From Eulemur rufifrons (lineage: Eukaryota > Chordata > Mammalia > Primates > Lemuridae): DNA of 64,000 nt. Location of the stretch: NCBI RefSeq assembly GCF_041146395.1, contig NC_090989.1, positions 241,666,843 through 241,730,842 of the forward strand, in the 5' to 3' direction. Position 1 is the first letter of the stretch, and each line of letters opens with the position of its first letter. Below are positions 48,481 through 61,016 of the stretch, in pieces. Position numbers and translations under genes: made by a program. A model generated the notes under the pieces. It saw only the letters and a program-made list of their open reading frames with translations. It ran no database searches and was not told the origin of the DNA.

Positions 48481-49689
48481 ACTCAAAGTCCACTTATTTA
48501 AATATCAATCTTATCTAAAACATAAAATCACAGAAATACCTAGAATAATGTTTGAACAAGTATCTGAGTACCCTGGATCAGCTAAGTTGGAACATAAAAT
48601 TAACTATCACACTGAGACTCCCTAGTTGATGTCCTAGCACTTTTCAAATACTATTTCTCTTCCGTCCTTAATGGCTATGTGTTTTATACATTTTACTTAA
48701 TTTTCCTGATCTTTTTGGTTTCTGGGGGAAGAAATCCTGAGATCAGGCTCCATCACATCACGTTGCTTGGAAAGCCTCTGTAGCCATGATCTGTTTCATA
48801 TAAAGAAGTCATAAATTTGTACATATTTAGAAAACCCCACCATTTCTTTTGTGGTTTTGCTATGCTTATAAGTTTATCATGTTACCATGGGCTTCTTCCC
48901 CCTTTAAAAAAACCTAATATTCCTGTCAATTCTCGATTCCATGGAGTTGTGTCCTGCCCAGGGTTGGTTCCTGTTTTGCACCCTGCCCTGCTGGGATAGG
49001 ACCAGTTCCAGTCCATGTTCTGATTCCACAGGAGGAGAATGCACTAGGTATAGGATTCACATTTGCTCAAAACTGAACCGAGATAAGTGGGTTGGAAATG
49101 CATGAATGAATGAATGTCAATTGTTATAAAATAAGAATTCATAAAGTATATGATAATCATACAAATGCATGACAATGAAGGATGCAGTAGGAAAGCAATC
49201 AGCAAGTACACCATATGTGTTACGGTTTGCTCTGAACTGCTGGTGTTAGGAGGTGCTTCTTACAATTTTTGCTTTGCAAACACTTATTTCTTGATTTAAA
49301 CCAGCATCCACTTTGACTGCTGTCACTCAATGATTCATCAGAAAATAATTATCGTACTTGTTTTTATTAATCTTTCTTAAATGTATGTATAGCTCACACT
49401 TATTTCAGTGTTTAATATTAGAAATGTTTTGAGTATTTACTTAGAAGTTTGGTGATGTTTTTGTGACCAGAAATATGCTGTAGGAATTTCACTCTTCTTT
49501 GTATCAATTAGCCTATGGTAAAATTGGTTTTGTTACACGTCCCTTTACTTAATGTTTCCTTGCTTCATAAATCCTATGTCCAGTTCTATTCTTCACTTAT
49601 TTTCACAGAGCCTTCCAGACAAGCCATTATCTCAACTCTACCTAAGGTTTTGACCTTGGACCTTTGGCCTATCTCTCGGTATTTATATT
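48481..49689. other. Intergenic DNA, unassigned
   Basis: AT-rich; no gene or repeat family recognised. Confidence 0.35.
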
Positions 49690-52270
49690 TCTCACCAAAC
49701 AGTTATATAAATTAGTATAATACAAATAGTGTTATTGAGAGGACTGAGTTAATATTTTCAAATGTCTTAGAATAGTGAGTAGTCCGTATTTAGCATGTAA
49801 TAAATTTTGGTGTTATCATTTTCTTCATCATTATTATCTAGATTAAGAGCAGAATCTTTTGGGATCATCTATAATTTCCCTTCTGTTAATTCTAGGTTTC
49901 TCCAGGCAATCTTTTCATTGCTTGGTGAATTTATTAACTTGATACTGTGCCCAGGCAAGGCTAACATCTATTATGCTGCCAGAGATAATGTTTAAGCAAC
50001 TGGGGACTGGTTGCTAGTCTCTTGAGGGTTGGTTAGTGTGACTTATCCCTTCTCTGCTCAGAGCTGATCACATGTGGATTAAATAAAAGAAAGTCAGTTG
50101 CCTGTTATTACAAAGCTGAGGGCACTTTATTGACCCAGGAATTGCTCTTCTTTGAGCCTCTGGTAGAAGCAGCCACTTCCCTGACTTTCTGCACCTCAAC
50201 ATTGGCCTTCATTCTTCCTTCTGCCAGAGCCCCTGGTCCCTGACTTTGCTGGACTGAACTTTGCTAACTTACACTTTGCAACTTGTTAGCAGAAAATCAC
50301 TTCCCTTCTTTCACTTTCATGACAATATGAATTACTTTTGTTTTTTGCTGCCCACAAACAACTGTCAAGTTTTGCTTTCTAGGAAAATTGAAATGAGAAT
50401 CAAAAAATCTGAAATCTTGAAAATTAAGGAGAAAAATGATGTGGCCCCTTTGCCTTACTTTTACTTCTCTTTGTGATACTTCATCATGAATTAGAACATA
50501 AGGCAAAAGGAGCAAGACAAACCTTGCCCAGTAAACCACTATGTAAAAATATTCTCAAAATTCTTTTGTTGTTGATTTTTAAATCTAAAATAAAAAAAAA
50601 ATCACAAATGAGTAAAGGAAAGAAGGCTATTACTCTTTGACATGACAGCATGGTACTCACTGACTTGCACTGTCAGAGGCAGAGGAACAAAGAACTTCAA
50701 GAGAACCACGGTGAATTGATGAACAACTTAGGGACATTAGTATCTGTAAACGTCATAAGCTTCTAATGAGTGACAACATCTGCTTTGAATCTCTTGTGCC
50801 CAGCTCAGAAACTTCAAGCATAACAAGTGTTCGACAGTTTAAGTAAAAGAGTTGAAGAATGAAAATTGTGCTTGGCAAAGTAAAAATTGAGTACTGAAGA
50901 TAAAATGATTACGTTTGGATAATTCCTCCACCTACTTAGACAAAACAAACTTTATCTATCAGCATTCAAAGGCTGTTGACACTTTTGACAGGCATGTTTC
51001 AGGGGAAAAGAAAATCACCACTGAGATCTAGGGCCCTTTACACAAATACTCTAGGGGCAACGGCAAAGATTTTGGAGGATTTATTATTTCTGCAACAAAG
51101 AAACAAGCCCCTCCTCAGCACAGGAGTTCTCAAGTCATCAGGATGTAGTGAGCTTGACCTCAAGAAATGGGTGTGGTCACCATCAAATTGGTTTCACTGA
51201 TCATCACCTAAGAACACATCTAGGAATAACATTGATCGGGTGTCGGGCAGATGTGTGTGGGGGGAGGGGATGGGTGTATACATACATAATGAGTGTGATG
51301 CGCACTGTCTAGGGGGTGGACACGTTTGAACTAATGCAATGCGCACTGTCTAGGGGATAGACACGTTTGAAGCTCTGACTCGGGGGTGGGGGGGGTCGGG
51401 GGGGAAGGACAATATACGTAACCTAAACTTTTGTACCCCCACAATATGCTGAAAAAAGAATTAAATAAATAAATAAAAAGAAATGGGTGTGGGAGAGTTC
51501 GCATTGAAGATACTTTATCACGCTATCGCGGAGGGTGTTTCCGGATGTGATACCTACTTTGTGAGGGAGGTGGTGCTAAGGAAATAGCATCATCATGGAA
51601 TTAGACTCTCCACACCCATATGCTCCTGAAAAGAATCCCAGATTCCTACTAGGAGTATTAGCACAACCTGAGGAGCAGTATAGACCTCCAGTAAAAAAAA
51701 AAAAAAAAAAAAAAAAAAAGGTAAAAAAAAAAAAAAGGGCAATGTCTACATGATTCTAACATTATGACTCCAGTGAAGCATAACCACATAAACCTGAATG
51801 AATATATTGTAGAAGGAAGGGAAACATCAGATAAGTTCAATCTTTAACAACCATCAACCTCTGTGGTAAATAAAACAGCAAACAAACTCAGTCACAAAAA
51901 GTTTAATTGACAAAGATGATCTGGTACATCCCTAACTAAACACAAAAACCTATAGGGCAGTAGGAGCTTGACTTCCTATGTAGAGTACGGAGGATAAAAA
52001 TGGACCCTAGGATCAGGGCTTAAAATTTGTTCCTAGAACAGAGAAGAGCAATATTTATGTATAAAAAAAAGTGTGTGTGAGAGTATGTATGTGTGTGATT
52101 ATTTACATGCATATATACACTTCTAGCTTTAGCACAAAGATGTTTCTCATTTGATTGATAAGTATCCATTTGGATTGACACATCTGAAGTTTACTGGGAA
52201 AATTAAACTTCTAATGAAAAATTAATAGTTTAGCCTGATGTTATCTTCTTAGGCCAGATGAAGAATACAT
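49690..52270 (+). repeat. Duplicated 5' flank of omega gene W2
   Basis: Aligns with 14690-17140. It lacks the L1 piece at 15017 but has its own L1 insertion at 51177-51477. Long A-runs lie at 51692-51736. Confidence 0.75.
51177..51477 (+). mobile_element. Young 5'-truncated L1 3' end
   Basis: Flanked by the 15-bp duplication AAGAAATGGGTGTGG (51162-51176, 51478-51492). It ends in ACCTAAACTTTTGTACCCCC, a lemur-type L1 3' end, plus an A-rich tail. It has G-rich runs at 51257-51270 and 51382-51407. Confidence 0.85.
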
Positions 52271-52345
52271 AAATGAAAATAAAAAGTAGAAGTAAAAGTG
52301 TAGAGACATGTTCAGAAAATGAAAATTGTTTTGTTCCCTATTTAA
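52271..52345 (+). promoter_or_regulatory. W2 promoter: virus-responsive element and TATA box
   Basis: GAAA-rich element 52271-52326, ending GAAAATGAAAAT (52315-52326), with T where W1 has C. TATTTAA is at 52339-52345. Confidence 0.83.
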
Positions 52346-52443
52346 AAGCCATGCATAGAAAGGATGTCTTCAGAGAACCTAGCTAGAGTCCAAGGTTCAC
52401 CCCGACCCCAGCTCAGCCAGGACAGCAGCAGCCTCACTTCCCA

Positions 52444-53031
52444 ATGGCCCTCTTGCTCCCCCTACTGACGGCCCTGGTGATGTGCAGCTGTGGCCCTGTT
52501 GGGGCTCTGGGCTGCGACCTGCCTGAGAGCCAAGGTCAGCTTAGCAGGAAGACCTTGGGGCTTCTGGACCAAATGAGGAGAGTATCCACTTCCTTGTGTC
52601 TGGAGGACAGAAACGACTTCAGATTCCCCCGGGAGATGGTGAATGGCAGCCAGCTGCAGAAGGCCCAGGCCGTGTCTGTCCTCCACGAGATGCTCCAGCA
52701 GATCTTCAACCTCTTCCACACAGAGCGCTCCTCTGCTGCCTGGACCCCGACCCTCCTGGGCAGACTGCGCACTGGGCTTCACCAGCAGCTGGAACACCTG
52801 GAGGCCTGCTTGGTGCAGGTGACGGCGGAGGAAGACTCTGCCAGTGCGATGGAGAACTCGACCCTGGCCTTGAGGAGGTACTTCTGGAGAATTCGTCTCT
52901 ACCTGCAAGAGAAGAACTACAGTGACTGTGCCTGGGAAATTGTCAGAGTGGAAGTCATGGGCTCCTTCTCTTCATCAACAAACTTGCAGGAAAAGTTAAG
53001 AAGGAAGGATGGAGACCTGGGGTCATCTTGA
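52444..53031 (+). CDS. Interferon omega (copy W2)
   Basis: 195-residue omega interferon: 23-residue signal peptide ending ALG and a 172-residue mature chain with cysteines 1, 29, 99 and 139. Sequons NGS (44), NST (115) and NYS (135) match W1. I count about seven nucleotide differences from W1 in 588, all in the first 255 bases; the rest of the coding region is identical. Expected role is a secreted antiviral cytokine acting through IFNAR1/IFNAR2. Start and promoter are arranged as in W1, so it is probably functional. Confidence 0.95.
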   Translation: MALLLPLLTALVMCSCGPVGALGCDLPESQGQLSRKTLGLLDQMRRVSTSLCLEDRNDFRFPREMVNGSQLQKAQAVSVLHEMLQQIFNLFHTERSSAAWTPTLLGRLRTGLHQQLEHLEACLVQVTAEEDSASAMENSTLALRRYFWRIRLYLQEKNYSDCAWEIVRVEVMGSFSSSTNLQEKLRRKDGDLGSS

Positions 53032-53440
53032 AATGGTTCTCGTTGACTTATCTGCTATATCACCCTTGCACATGTGTCTTTGTATGTTACAAACGGCTTT
53101 CATTTCTGCTTTAGTTAGAAGTTATTGAATTAGATTTAGTAAATACTTCATCGATAGTATTAAGTATATGTTAAAAACATTTGAGTCTAGGGGCATCAGT
53201 TCCTCAGAGATGACTGCCCTGATAGTATTTATTTATTTACTTATTTATATCCATTCTTCTTGCATGTATTGTATGTATAATATTTATTTATTTATTTATT
53301 TTGTATAATATTTAGATATTTTAATATAACATGTTCAGCTTTACATTGTAGTAAAATTTATTAAATATCTACATTTTCATGTTTTTAAATTTGCATTTTG
53401 TATTATTTATTAAATTCTTACCAAAGAAAACTCTTTGCAT
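53032..53440 (+). promoter_or_regulatory. W2 3' UTR: AU-rich elements and ATTAAA
   Basis: Runs of ATTTA at 53225-53250 and 53280-53301; ATTAAA at 53409-53414. Confidence 0.65.
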
Positions 53441-54430
53441 TTGTTTATTCTGAAAACCAAGTCTACATTCTCTTTTTGTAAATCAAATTGAAGAAAGTAT
53501 GGCACAATACATTAACTCATTCATTCCAGCCATATCATATGTGTAAGTTGAGTAAGTGGAAGATTTTGGAATTTCCTTAAAGAAATATATGTGAATAAAG
53601 CACAAAAAATTCCTGCTGTATTGGAATTCTCAGACCTTACAGGGAAGGAGACATAAAAACAGTATTAATGCTTATGTTATTTGAATTATATTAAATGCTG
53701 CAAAGAGAAGTAAAGGAAAATAATGTTCACTGACCTGAAGCTTTAGGTACAAATGATGCTGGGAAGGGGAAAAAAACATTAGATATCCTTCTTAAGGTGC
53801 CTGGGAGACATGAAAGTGCAGAAGTCTTTGGCAGTTGAAAATATGGGTCCGGAATGATCAAGAAATGCTATGAGTAAAGGTATTAATTTGGGATGCCTTA
53901 TTGTATGTCTGGTAGTGAGGACATGGGAATGGATGTGGTCACATATAAAAAGAGGGGGCAATGGGGACACTGAGATGAGAACCTAACCTTCATCTTGCAG
54001 ACCCTCAGCAGTGAAAGAAAAGCAAAGAAGGAGAGTCTGCAAAGACACTGAGGCAGAGTGGCCAGTGCAGTTAGAAGGACAAATAGAGACAAAAGAGGAG
54101 AAGACAATGGTGCTTTCAGGGAAAATCAGGGCTGAACTGTCCTAGGGGACCTGACAATAGATGCCATTGATTATCTTAGGAGGATCTGATTTAGTAGAAT
54201 TAATGGAACAGAAACCAGATGAGAGTAGGTTGAAGAGGAAACACAAAAAGGGGAATTAAGTACACTGTATATAGAAAAACATCTGCGGAAGCTTGTTTGT
54301 GAAGTGGAGTTGAGAAATAAGGTGATACCTGGAGGAAAATGTTATTAACATCTCTATGCATTTTTTCATGTTTTCTGAGATCATTTTCAAAGAATGGATG
54401 AATTGGAATAAGCCTTCTGAACATTTTTTA
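53441..54430 (+). repeat. Duplicated 3' flank of W2
   Basis: Resembles 18301-19110 (for example GGAATTCTCAGAC… and the GATATCC-rich part near 53785). Non-coding. Confidence 0.6.
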
Positions 54431-55009
54431 TTGGTGAGATCGACATATAAAAAATTACATATTGTTTAAAGTGTAAAACATGGTGTTTTGGTATTTAATA
54501 TGTATACTCGTATATACCTTCTGTAATGATTCCCACAACCAAGCTAATTAACACTTCCATCACCTGACATAGTTACTATTTTTATGTGTGTATGATGAGA
54601 ATACTTAAGATCAACTCCCTTAGCAAATTTCAAGTATACAGTACATTCTTATTAAATATATTTACCATGCTATACTGAACATTTTATGTATTTGATTTAT
54701 TTGATATAAACTATTACCTATTTAAAAATTTGATTTGAAGATTTGCTTATTTATTTGAAAATAATAATTTATTTATTAAAATTATGTTATCATTATTCTA
54801 ATTAATATTACTTATGGTAAATTTCAATGATAATCCATTTCCTTGCTAATTGTAATTCTTTTTTCAACCAAGTTTACAATTGTTTCATTTTATTTTATCT
54901 GTGACTTCATTTACTCCAGTTTTTATGTTGGTCATTTACATTATATATATGTATAATTTTGTAACTTCTAATCATTATAATAAACATTTTCTATAAATTC
55001 TAGCCATAT
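54431..55009. other. AT-rich DNA, unassigned
   Basis: Very AT-rich, no gene. May include decayed L1. Confidence 0.35.
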
Positions 55010-55542
55010 TTTTTTGATGGACACTTGTGGGATTTTTAAAATTTATTTTATTTTTTAAGTTTTGTTTTGTTTTTAATTGACATAATTGTACACAGTATGG
55101 GGAGCAGTGTGATGTTTTGATACATGTATACATTGTGTGATAATCAAATCAGGATAATTAGCACATCTGTCACCTCAAACATTTATCATTTCTTTGTGGT
55201 AAGAACATTCAAAATCCTCTTTTCTAGCTATTTTGAAATATAAAATACATTATTGTTAACTACAGTCACCCTATTGTGCAATAGAACACCAGAACTTATT
55301 CCTTCTATCTAACTGCAACTTTGTACCTGTTGTCCAACCTCTTCCCATCTCCCTCTCCCCACAACACTCTGGTAACCACTATAGATTCCACATATGAGTG
55401 AGATAATGTAAAATTTGTCCTTCTGTGCTTGGCTTATTTCACTTAACATAATGTCCTCTAGGTTCATCCATGTTGTTGCAAATAATAGGACTTCATTCTT
55501 TTTTATGGCTGAATAGTATTTCATTGCACATATATACCACAC

Positions 55543-55573
<31 letters not shown>

Positions 55574-56600
55574 TTATTTTTATTTTTTTCTCGAAATAAG
55601 GATTTTTATTTATTTATTTATTTATTTATTTTTTTGTCTTTTTAATTTCAGGATAATTTTTTTTATTTCATCTTATTATGGGGGATACAGAATTTCAGGT
55701 TACATACGTTGCCCATGTACCGCCTGTCCCCCCAAGTCAAAGCTCCAGGCGTGTCCGTTCCCCAGACAGTGCGCGTTGCACCCATCATGTAGGTATATAT
55801 CCATTCCCTCCCCAGCCCCCCTCCCCGAGTCAGCACCTTCAAGCGTTACCATTCCCCAAACGGTGCGCAATGCACTCATTATGTAGGCATACACCCATCC
55901 GCTGCCCCCACCCCCCACCTCAGTCTGATATCCGATTGGTATCATTCCCAGATGTGTATTTAGGTGATGATCAGGGAAACCAATTTTCTGGTGAGTACAT
56001 GTGATGCTTGTTTTTCCATTCTTGGGATACTTCACTTAATATAATGGGTTTCAACTCTCTCCAGGAGAACAAAAGGGATTCTATATCACCGTTATTTCTT
56101 ATAGCTGAGTAATATTCCATGGTATACATATACCACAGTTTACTAATCCAATCATGTATTGCTGGGCATTTGGGTTGTTTCCACATCTTTGCAATTGTGA
56201 ATTGTGCTGCTATAAACATTTAGGTACATGTGTCTTTGTTATAGAATGACCTTTTTTCCTTTGGGTATATGCCCAACAATGGGATTGCTGGATCAAATGG
56301 TAGGTCTACTTGAATCTGTTTAAGATATCTCCATAATGCTTTCCACAGGAATATACCACACTTTTAAAAATCCATTCATATATTGGTGGACATTTAGGTT
56401 GATTCCATATTTTGGGTATTGTGAATAGTGCTGCAATAGATATGAGAGTGCAGGTATCTCTTTGATATACTGAATTCATTTTCTTTGGATATAAATAATG
56501 AGCACTTTTTTTTCATAAGTGCTCCTGTGTACAAGAGCTGGACAGTTCCTTGTATATCTTTCCAAGCACCCTCTAGGATATACAACTATCCCTCCCCCAA
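55010..56600 (-). mobile_element. Old L1 3' end, minus strand, with a nested younger L1
   Basis: L1 3' UTR and the end of ORF2 in antisense at 55010-55547 and 56351-56600. On the minus strand, 55309-55542 encodes a typical ORF2 C-terminal piece (YYSAIKKNE, TTWMNLEDIMLSEIS). It is split by the insertion at 55548-56350. Confidence 0.85.
55548..56350 (-). mobile_element. Younger truncated L1 nested in the old L1
   Basis: Flanked by the 16-bp duplication ATATACCACACTTTTA (55532-55547 and 56351-56366). The minus strand carries an ORF2 C terminus (56219-55971, with FTIAKMWKQPKCP and YTMEYYSAIRNN), then a G-rich 3' UTR and an A-rich tail. Confidence 0.9.
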
Positions 56601-57119
56601 CCACATTTCCCTTTTGGTTTTACAAATATTCAGTTCCTTTTCTTGTAAATCTGTTTTTAACCTTTAATTTCTATATTTCATTGGGAATAGTTTTTATCTG
56701 TGATATGAAAATATAAATTGATTTTTGTCAATGCCAGGCAATTTTCCTAGAAACCTTCAATGAAATTTTATTTCCTTCCTTATTATAACACATACATTTT
56801 TACCATAAATATAATTCATTCTGATATTACAACTATTTTTGAGATAATTTGCTTTAGTAATATAATTATTAAATTTTATTCAGTGCTATACGCATTTTAC
56901 TTCTGATACTGTAAAACTCATTTAATTCTTCTGCTTGAGGTAGCTAAAGCCAAGAATTCCTTCCTATATTTTAATATTATTGCTTGCATTATTTCCTAGT
57001 GAACTTTAGAATTATTCTAAAGTAGAGAGCACTGGCTTCATAAAATGATAAACATTTGCAGATCCCCAAATGGCAAATTATACTGCATAACAAAGAATGA
57101 GAAATAAGATAAAAATGAG
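56601..57119. other. Intergenic DNA, unassigned
   Basis: AT-rich, nothing recognised. Confidence 0.35.
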
Positions 57120-57540
57120 TGGAAAAAAAAGGCTGGATCAGAGACTTGAGTGTAGGCTGGTATTAGCAACATGCTTCAACCATATAGCATATAGAAAAGG
57201 AAAAATAGTATTAATAACTTTGTGCTGGGGAAACCTGGCTGACACCATCTTAACCAACTGATTAACATCAGTAGAAACAGGACATATTGATGTCATGTAC
57301 ACTGGATATGGGTGTGATGTGATTGATGAGCAGATTAACTCTGTGGTTTTCTTCCCTTAAATCCATAACCTCAGTGTAATCATGAGTAAACATCAATCAA
57401 ATCCAAACTGATAGACATTCAACAAAATAACTCACCAATATTCTTCAAAAGTCTATAGGTCATGAAAGACAAGGAAAGACTGAAGATGTGTTACAGATTG
57501 GAGGAGACTAATGAGATAAGAAAATGAAATGCATCTTACA
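57120..57540 (+). mobile_element. Old L1-type 3' UTR fragment
   Basis: Related to 40891-41600 (GGGGAAACCTGGCTGACACC, CCAAACTGATAGACATTC, GTCATGAAAGACAAGGAAAG). Confidence 0.6.
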
Positions 57541-57544
57541 AAAC

Positions 57545-58040
57545 TAAACTTTATACATATTAAACAACGACTCCCCATTCATCCCTCCCTTCCCACACCC
57601 CAGCCACTGGCAATTCATGTTTCTATGAATATGTCTACTTTGGATACCTCACATAAGTAGAATCATACAGTAGAGTTGGTCCTTCATATACATGGGCTCT
57701 GTATCCTCAGATTTGAAAATATTTGAAAAAAATAAAAATAATACAACAGTAAAAAACATTAAAAATAATACTGTACAATACATAGAATTTACATTGTATT
57801 ATATTTGGTATTATAAGTAATCTAGAGATGATTTAAAGTATATGAGAAGAAGTACGTAGGATATATGCAAATATTATGCCATTTTATACAATGAACTTGA
57901 GCATCTGGGGATTTTGGTATCTACAGAGGGTCCTGGAACCAATTCCCCCTCACATAACCAAGGGACAACTATAATTCTTTTTTGTGACTGGCTTATTTTA
58001 TTTTAGCAGAATGTCCTCAAGGTTCATCCATATTGTAGCA
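57545..58040 (-). mobile_element. Old L1 3' fragment interrupted by a Tigger element
   Basis: Antisense L1 phrases (CTACTTTGGATACCTCACAT, GTCCTCAAGGTTCATCCAT) lie on both sides of the DNA transposon. Confidence 0.65.
57672..57978. mobile_element. Tigger-family DNA transposon (non-autonomous)
   Basis: GTTGGTCCTTCATATACATG at the left, GGGTCCTGGAACCAATTCCC and AAGGGACAACTATAA at the right, and the internal TTATAAGTAATCTAGAGATG identify a Tigger-type element. No coding capacity. Confidence 0.8.
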
Positions 58041-59830
58041 TGTGTAAGAATGAGTTAGATATGTGGCTCTGTATATGACACCACGCTAGCTATTTTCTAT
58101 TTTGACAAATAGAGGGCAAATTAGTGATGAGGTCATACTTGTGAGTTAAATACAGTGCTGGGGAAAGGCTAAAAATCATGCTGCCCTTGCGATTTGATCC
58201 CCAGACCATACAAACCTTCAAGAAGCTAGAATTTCCGTTGTTTTAATAATAAACTCAATAGGCATTATTACCAATAAGAGAGTAGAGTGGAAATATAGCC
58301 ATTGTCTACTATAATTCCAGCAAATATGGCCATAGTGAAGCAAAATAGCTGGATTATTCATAAATGCCTTCAGCAGGAAGAGAAAAACTGAGAAATTTCT
58401 TCAGTAAAAATTATTTTTAAAGTGATTATCCTAGGCCTGGTGAAGATAACACAGTGAATAGGACACAGTCCAGTTATTAAAGAGCTGATTTGCAGAAGAT
58501 GGTCCCATACCTACCATTTAAACAGTAGGAATCTAGAGGGTTGAGGCAACCTAATTTCCTGTGCAAAATAAAAAAGTAAAACCAGACTTCAGGATTGGAG
58601 CTGTAAACTAATGCTTCACAGGGTAATATTCAATATGTATCCAGTTATCAATTTAAGACAAAAACGTTTTCATTCTGATTGATAAAATGTACTTGGTTTG
58701 GTACCTATGTACATTCTTTGGAAAATTTGAACTTTAATGCAAAAAAAAAAAAAAGAGAAAGTTTCAAATTTATGATATTTTCTAAATGATGTATTTCTGG
58801 TGATGCTATTACTCCCAAGGATGTGAAAATTAATTCTTGGGATATGAACAAATCTTATATACTACAATAGACTGTGGCCCTCCTAAGTTCAACCCTATTC
58901 AATATAATATTATTCCTTAGTATTCATTTTTCTCTTTGGGTTTTTTTGTATATCAAATGAGAATACTGACATTGAATTCATGGAAGATAGACAAAATACA
59001 TGCAAGATCAGTGCTATGATGAATAGATGGCTTATTGGAGGATTTTCTCTTTGTTTGCTTGATCTTAGAGTCATATTGTGAGAGGTGGCCTTTGCTTACT
59101 TATGGGCTGTCACTGACTGTCCTTTGGATGTTGCTTATGTTTGGGACTCAGTGCTTCTGAATGTGAAGTGGGTTTTGAAAATTAAATGCAAATATTTTAT
59201 ATCTTATCACTTAATTCTACTGAAGTTTTCCAACACATCAATAATTATGTCAAGCGCTGAAAAGAAAAAAATCTTGACAACCTCTGAATGAGTATCTAGC
59301 GGTAATGAAGCAAAATTAGTTTCTCATATGAAGTAAAATTAAAAGTTAAGTACATTAAAAATCAATGTGGAGAAAATGATTTCATTTTTCTCCTTTAAAA
59401 TAAAGTTTAGAATGATTTTAAGTATATCATTACATTGGTATTATTACATACATATTGACAAATTTTTAATTTTCAACATAATTTGATACATTGTAATTTA
59501 TATAAGTAAATAAAGTTAATTAAAAGTTGCTCTGCAAATTTATAGAGTTAAGTAAAATGTCAATAGCTTTTAAATTTAACTTTTAGTTTCATGTTTTTTC
59601 CATTCTTAACTCCGCAATTAATAAAAAGAATAAACTTTACACTTTTTATGTATAAAATAGAGATATACATAGGGTACATAAATACATATACAGTATATGT
59701 TATTAAAATTTAATGGGAGTTTCAATTAAGAAATAAATTTCTAAAAAGACTCTGGGGACAAGGTAGGAAGGAGACGGTAATAAAAAAAAAATGGTTGAGA
59801 AACTGCTCTAAACCCATGCAGAGAGTGCAT
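58041..59830 (+). repeat. Duplicated 5' flank of alpha gene A5
   Basis: Matches the A3 flank without its LTRs and Alus: 58041-58520 pairs with 29100-29536, and 58560-59830 with 30270-32338. It serves as the empty-site reference for those insertions. Confidence 0.75.
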
Positions 59831-59905
59831 AAAGAAAGCAAAAACAGAAGTAGAAAGTAATGTGGGGACATTCAGAAAATGGAAAGTAGTATGTTCTCTA
59901 TTTAA
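59831..59905 (+). promoter_or_regulatory. A5 promoter: virus-responsive element and TATA box
   Basis: GAAA-rich element 59832-59886, ending GAAAATGGAAAG (59875-59886), as in A4. TATTTAA at 59899-59905. Confidence 0.85.
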
Positions 59906-59999
59906 GGACTATGCACACAGCAAGGTCTTCAGAGAACCTAGAGACCAAGGCTCAGGATCACCCACCTCAGCCAGCCCAGCAGCTTCTGCAACATCCCCA

Positions 60000-60569
60000 A
60001 TGGCCTTGCCCTTGTCTGTACTGATGGCCCTGCTGGGGCTCAGCTGCATGTCCATCTGCTCTCTGGGCTGTGATCTGCCTCAGACCCATGGCCTGGGTAA
60101 CAGGAGGGCCCTGAGACTCCTGGTACAAATGAGGATAATCTCTCCTTTCTCTTGCCTGGAGGACAGAAATGACTTCAGATTCCCCCAGGAGGAGTTTCAT
60201 GGCAACCAGTTCCAGAAGGCTCAAGCCATCTCTGTCCTCCATGAGCTGGTCCAGCAGATCTTCAACCTCTTCAGCACAAAGGACTCATCTGATGCTTGGG
60301 ATCAGACCCTCCTAGACAAATTCTGCACTGGACTCTATCAGCAGCTGGATGAGCTGGAAGCCTGTCTGATGCAGGACGTGGGAGTGGAAGAGACTCCCCT
60401 GATGAATGAGGACTCCATCCTGGCTGTGAGGAAATATTTCCAAAGAATCACTGTCTACCTGAAAGAGAAGAAATACAGCCCTTGTGCCTGGGAGGTTGTT
60501 AGGGCAGAAATCATGAAATGTATCTCTTCATCAACAACCTTGCAAGAAAGATTAAGGAGAGAGGAATGA
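60000..60569 (+). CDS. Interferon alpha (copy A5)
   Basis: 189-residue alpha interferon. The signal peptide begins MALPLSVLM (leucine for serine at residue 3). Mature cysteines 1, 29, 86, 99 and 139 are kept, and a sixth appears at 151 ([10 protein letters not shown], where the others have serine). It shares MRIISPFSC with A4 and has its own D44H (EEFHGN) and A19V changes. It ends [11 protein letters not shown]. With Cys86 it has two unpaired cysteines, which might affect folding or dimer formation. The promoter and UTR are of the usual type; it is probably functional. Confidence 0.95.
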   Translation: MALPLSVLMALLGLSCMSICSLGCDLPQTHGLGNRRALRLLVQMRIISPFSCLEDRNDFRFPQEEFHGNQFQKAQAISVLHELVQQIFNLFSTKDSSDAWDQTLLDKFCTGLYQQLDELEACLMQDVGVEETPLMNEDSILAVRKYFQRITVYLKEKKYSPCAWEVVRAEIMKCISSSTTLQERLRREE

Positions 60570-60950
60570 GACCTGGTCCAACGTGGAAACAAGTCTCATG
60601 GACTAATACACCATCTTGCACTTCCACAAGTTCTGCCACTTCAAAGATTCTCATTTCTGCTATATTCATGACATGAATTGAATCAAATTTGTCATATATT
60701 TTCAGGACTGTTAAGCATCATCGTGTTCAACTCTAAAGGCACCAGTCCCTTACAGATGACCATATTTATGTATCTGTTTGTCTATTTAAAAATTTATTTA
60801 TTAAACTATTTATAAGATTTAAATTATTTTTGTTCATAAAATATCCTGTGCATCTTTACATTGTGGTTAATATAACAAAACACATTCTTTATATTTAATC
60901 AATTTATTATTTTATTTCATTTATTAAATTTTTACTGTAGAAAACTTGTC
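60570..60950 (+). promoter_or_regulatory. A5 3' UTR: AU-rich elements and ATTAAA
   Basis: ATTTA motifs at 60781-60812 and ATTAAA at 60923-60928. Confidence 0.65.
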
Positions 60951-61016
60951 TTTCTATATTCTTTAAAAAGAAACATCAAGCCTGATTGTGCAACCTGATT
61001 AATAATCTATGGTATA

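Noticed and set aside
55700..56035. 111-residue minus-strand frame
   Set aside because: It lies in the G-rich 3' UTR and ORF2 tail of the nested L1.
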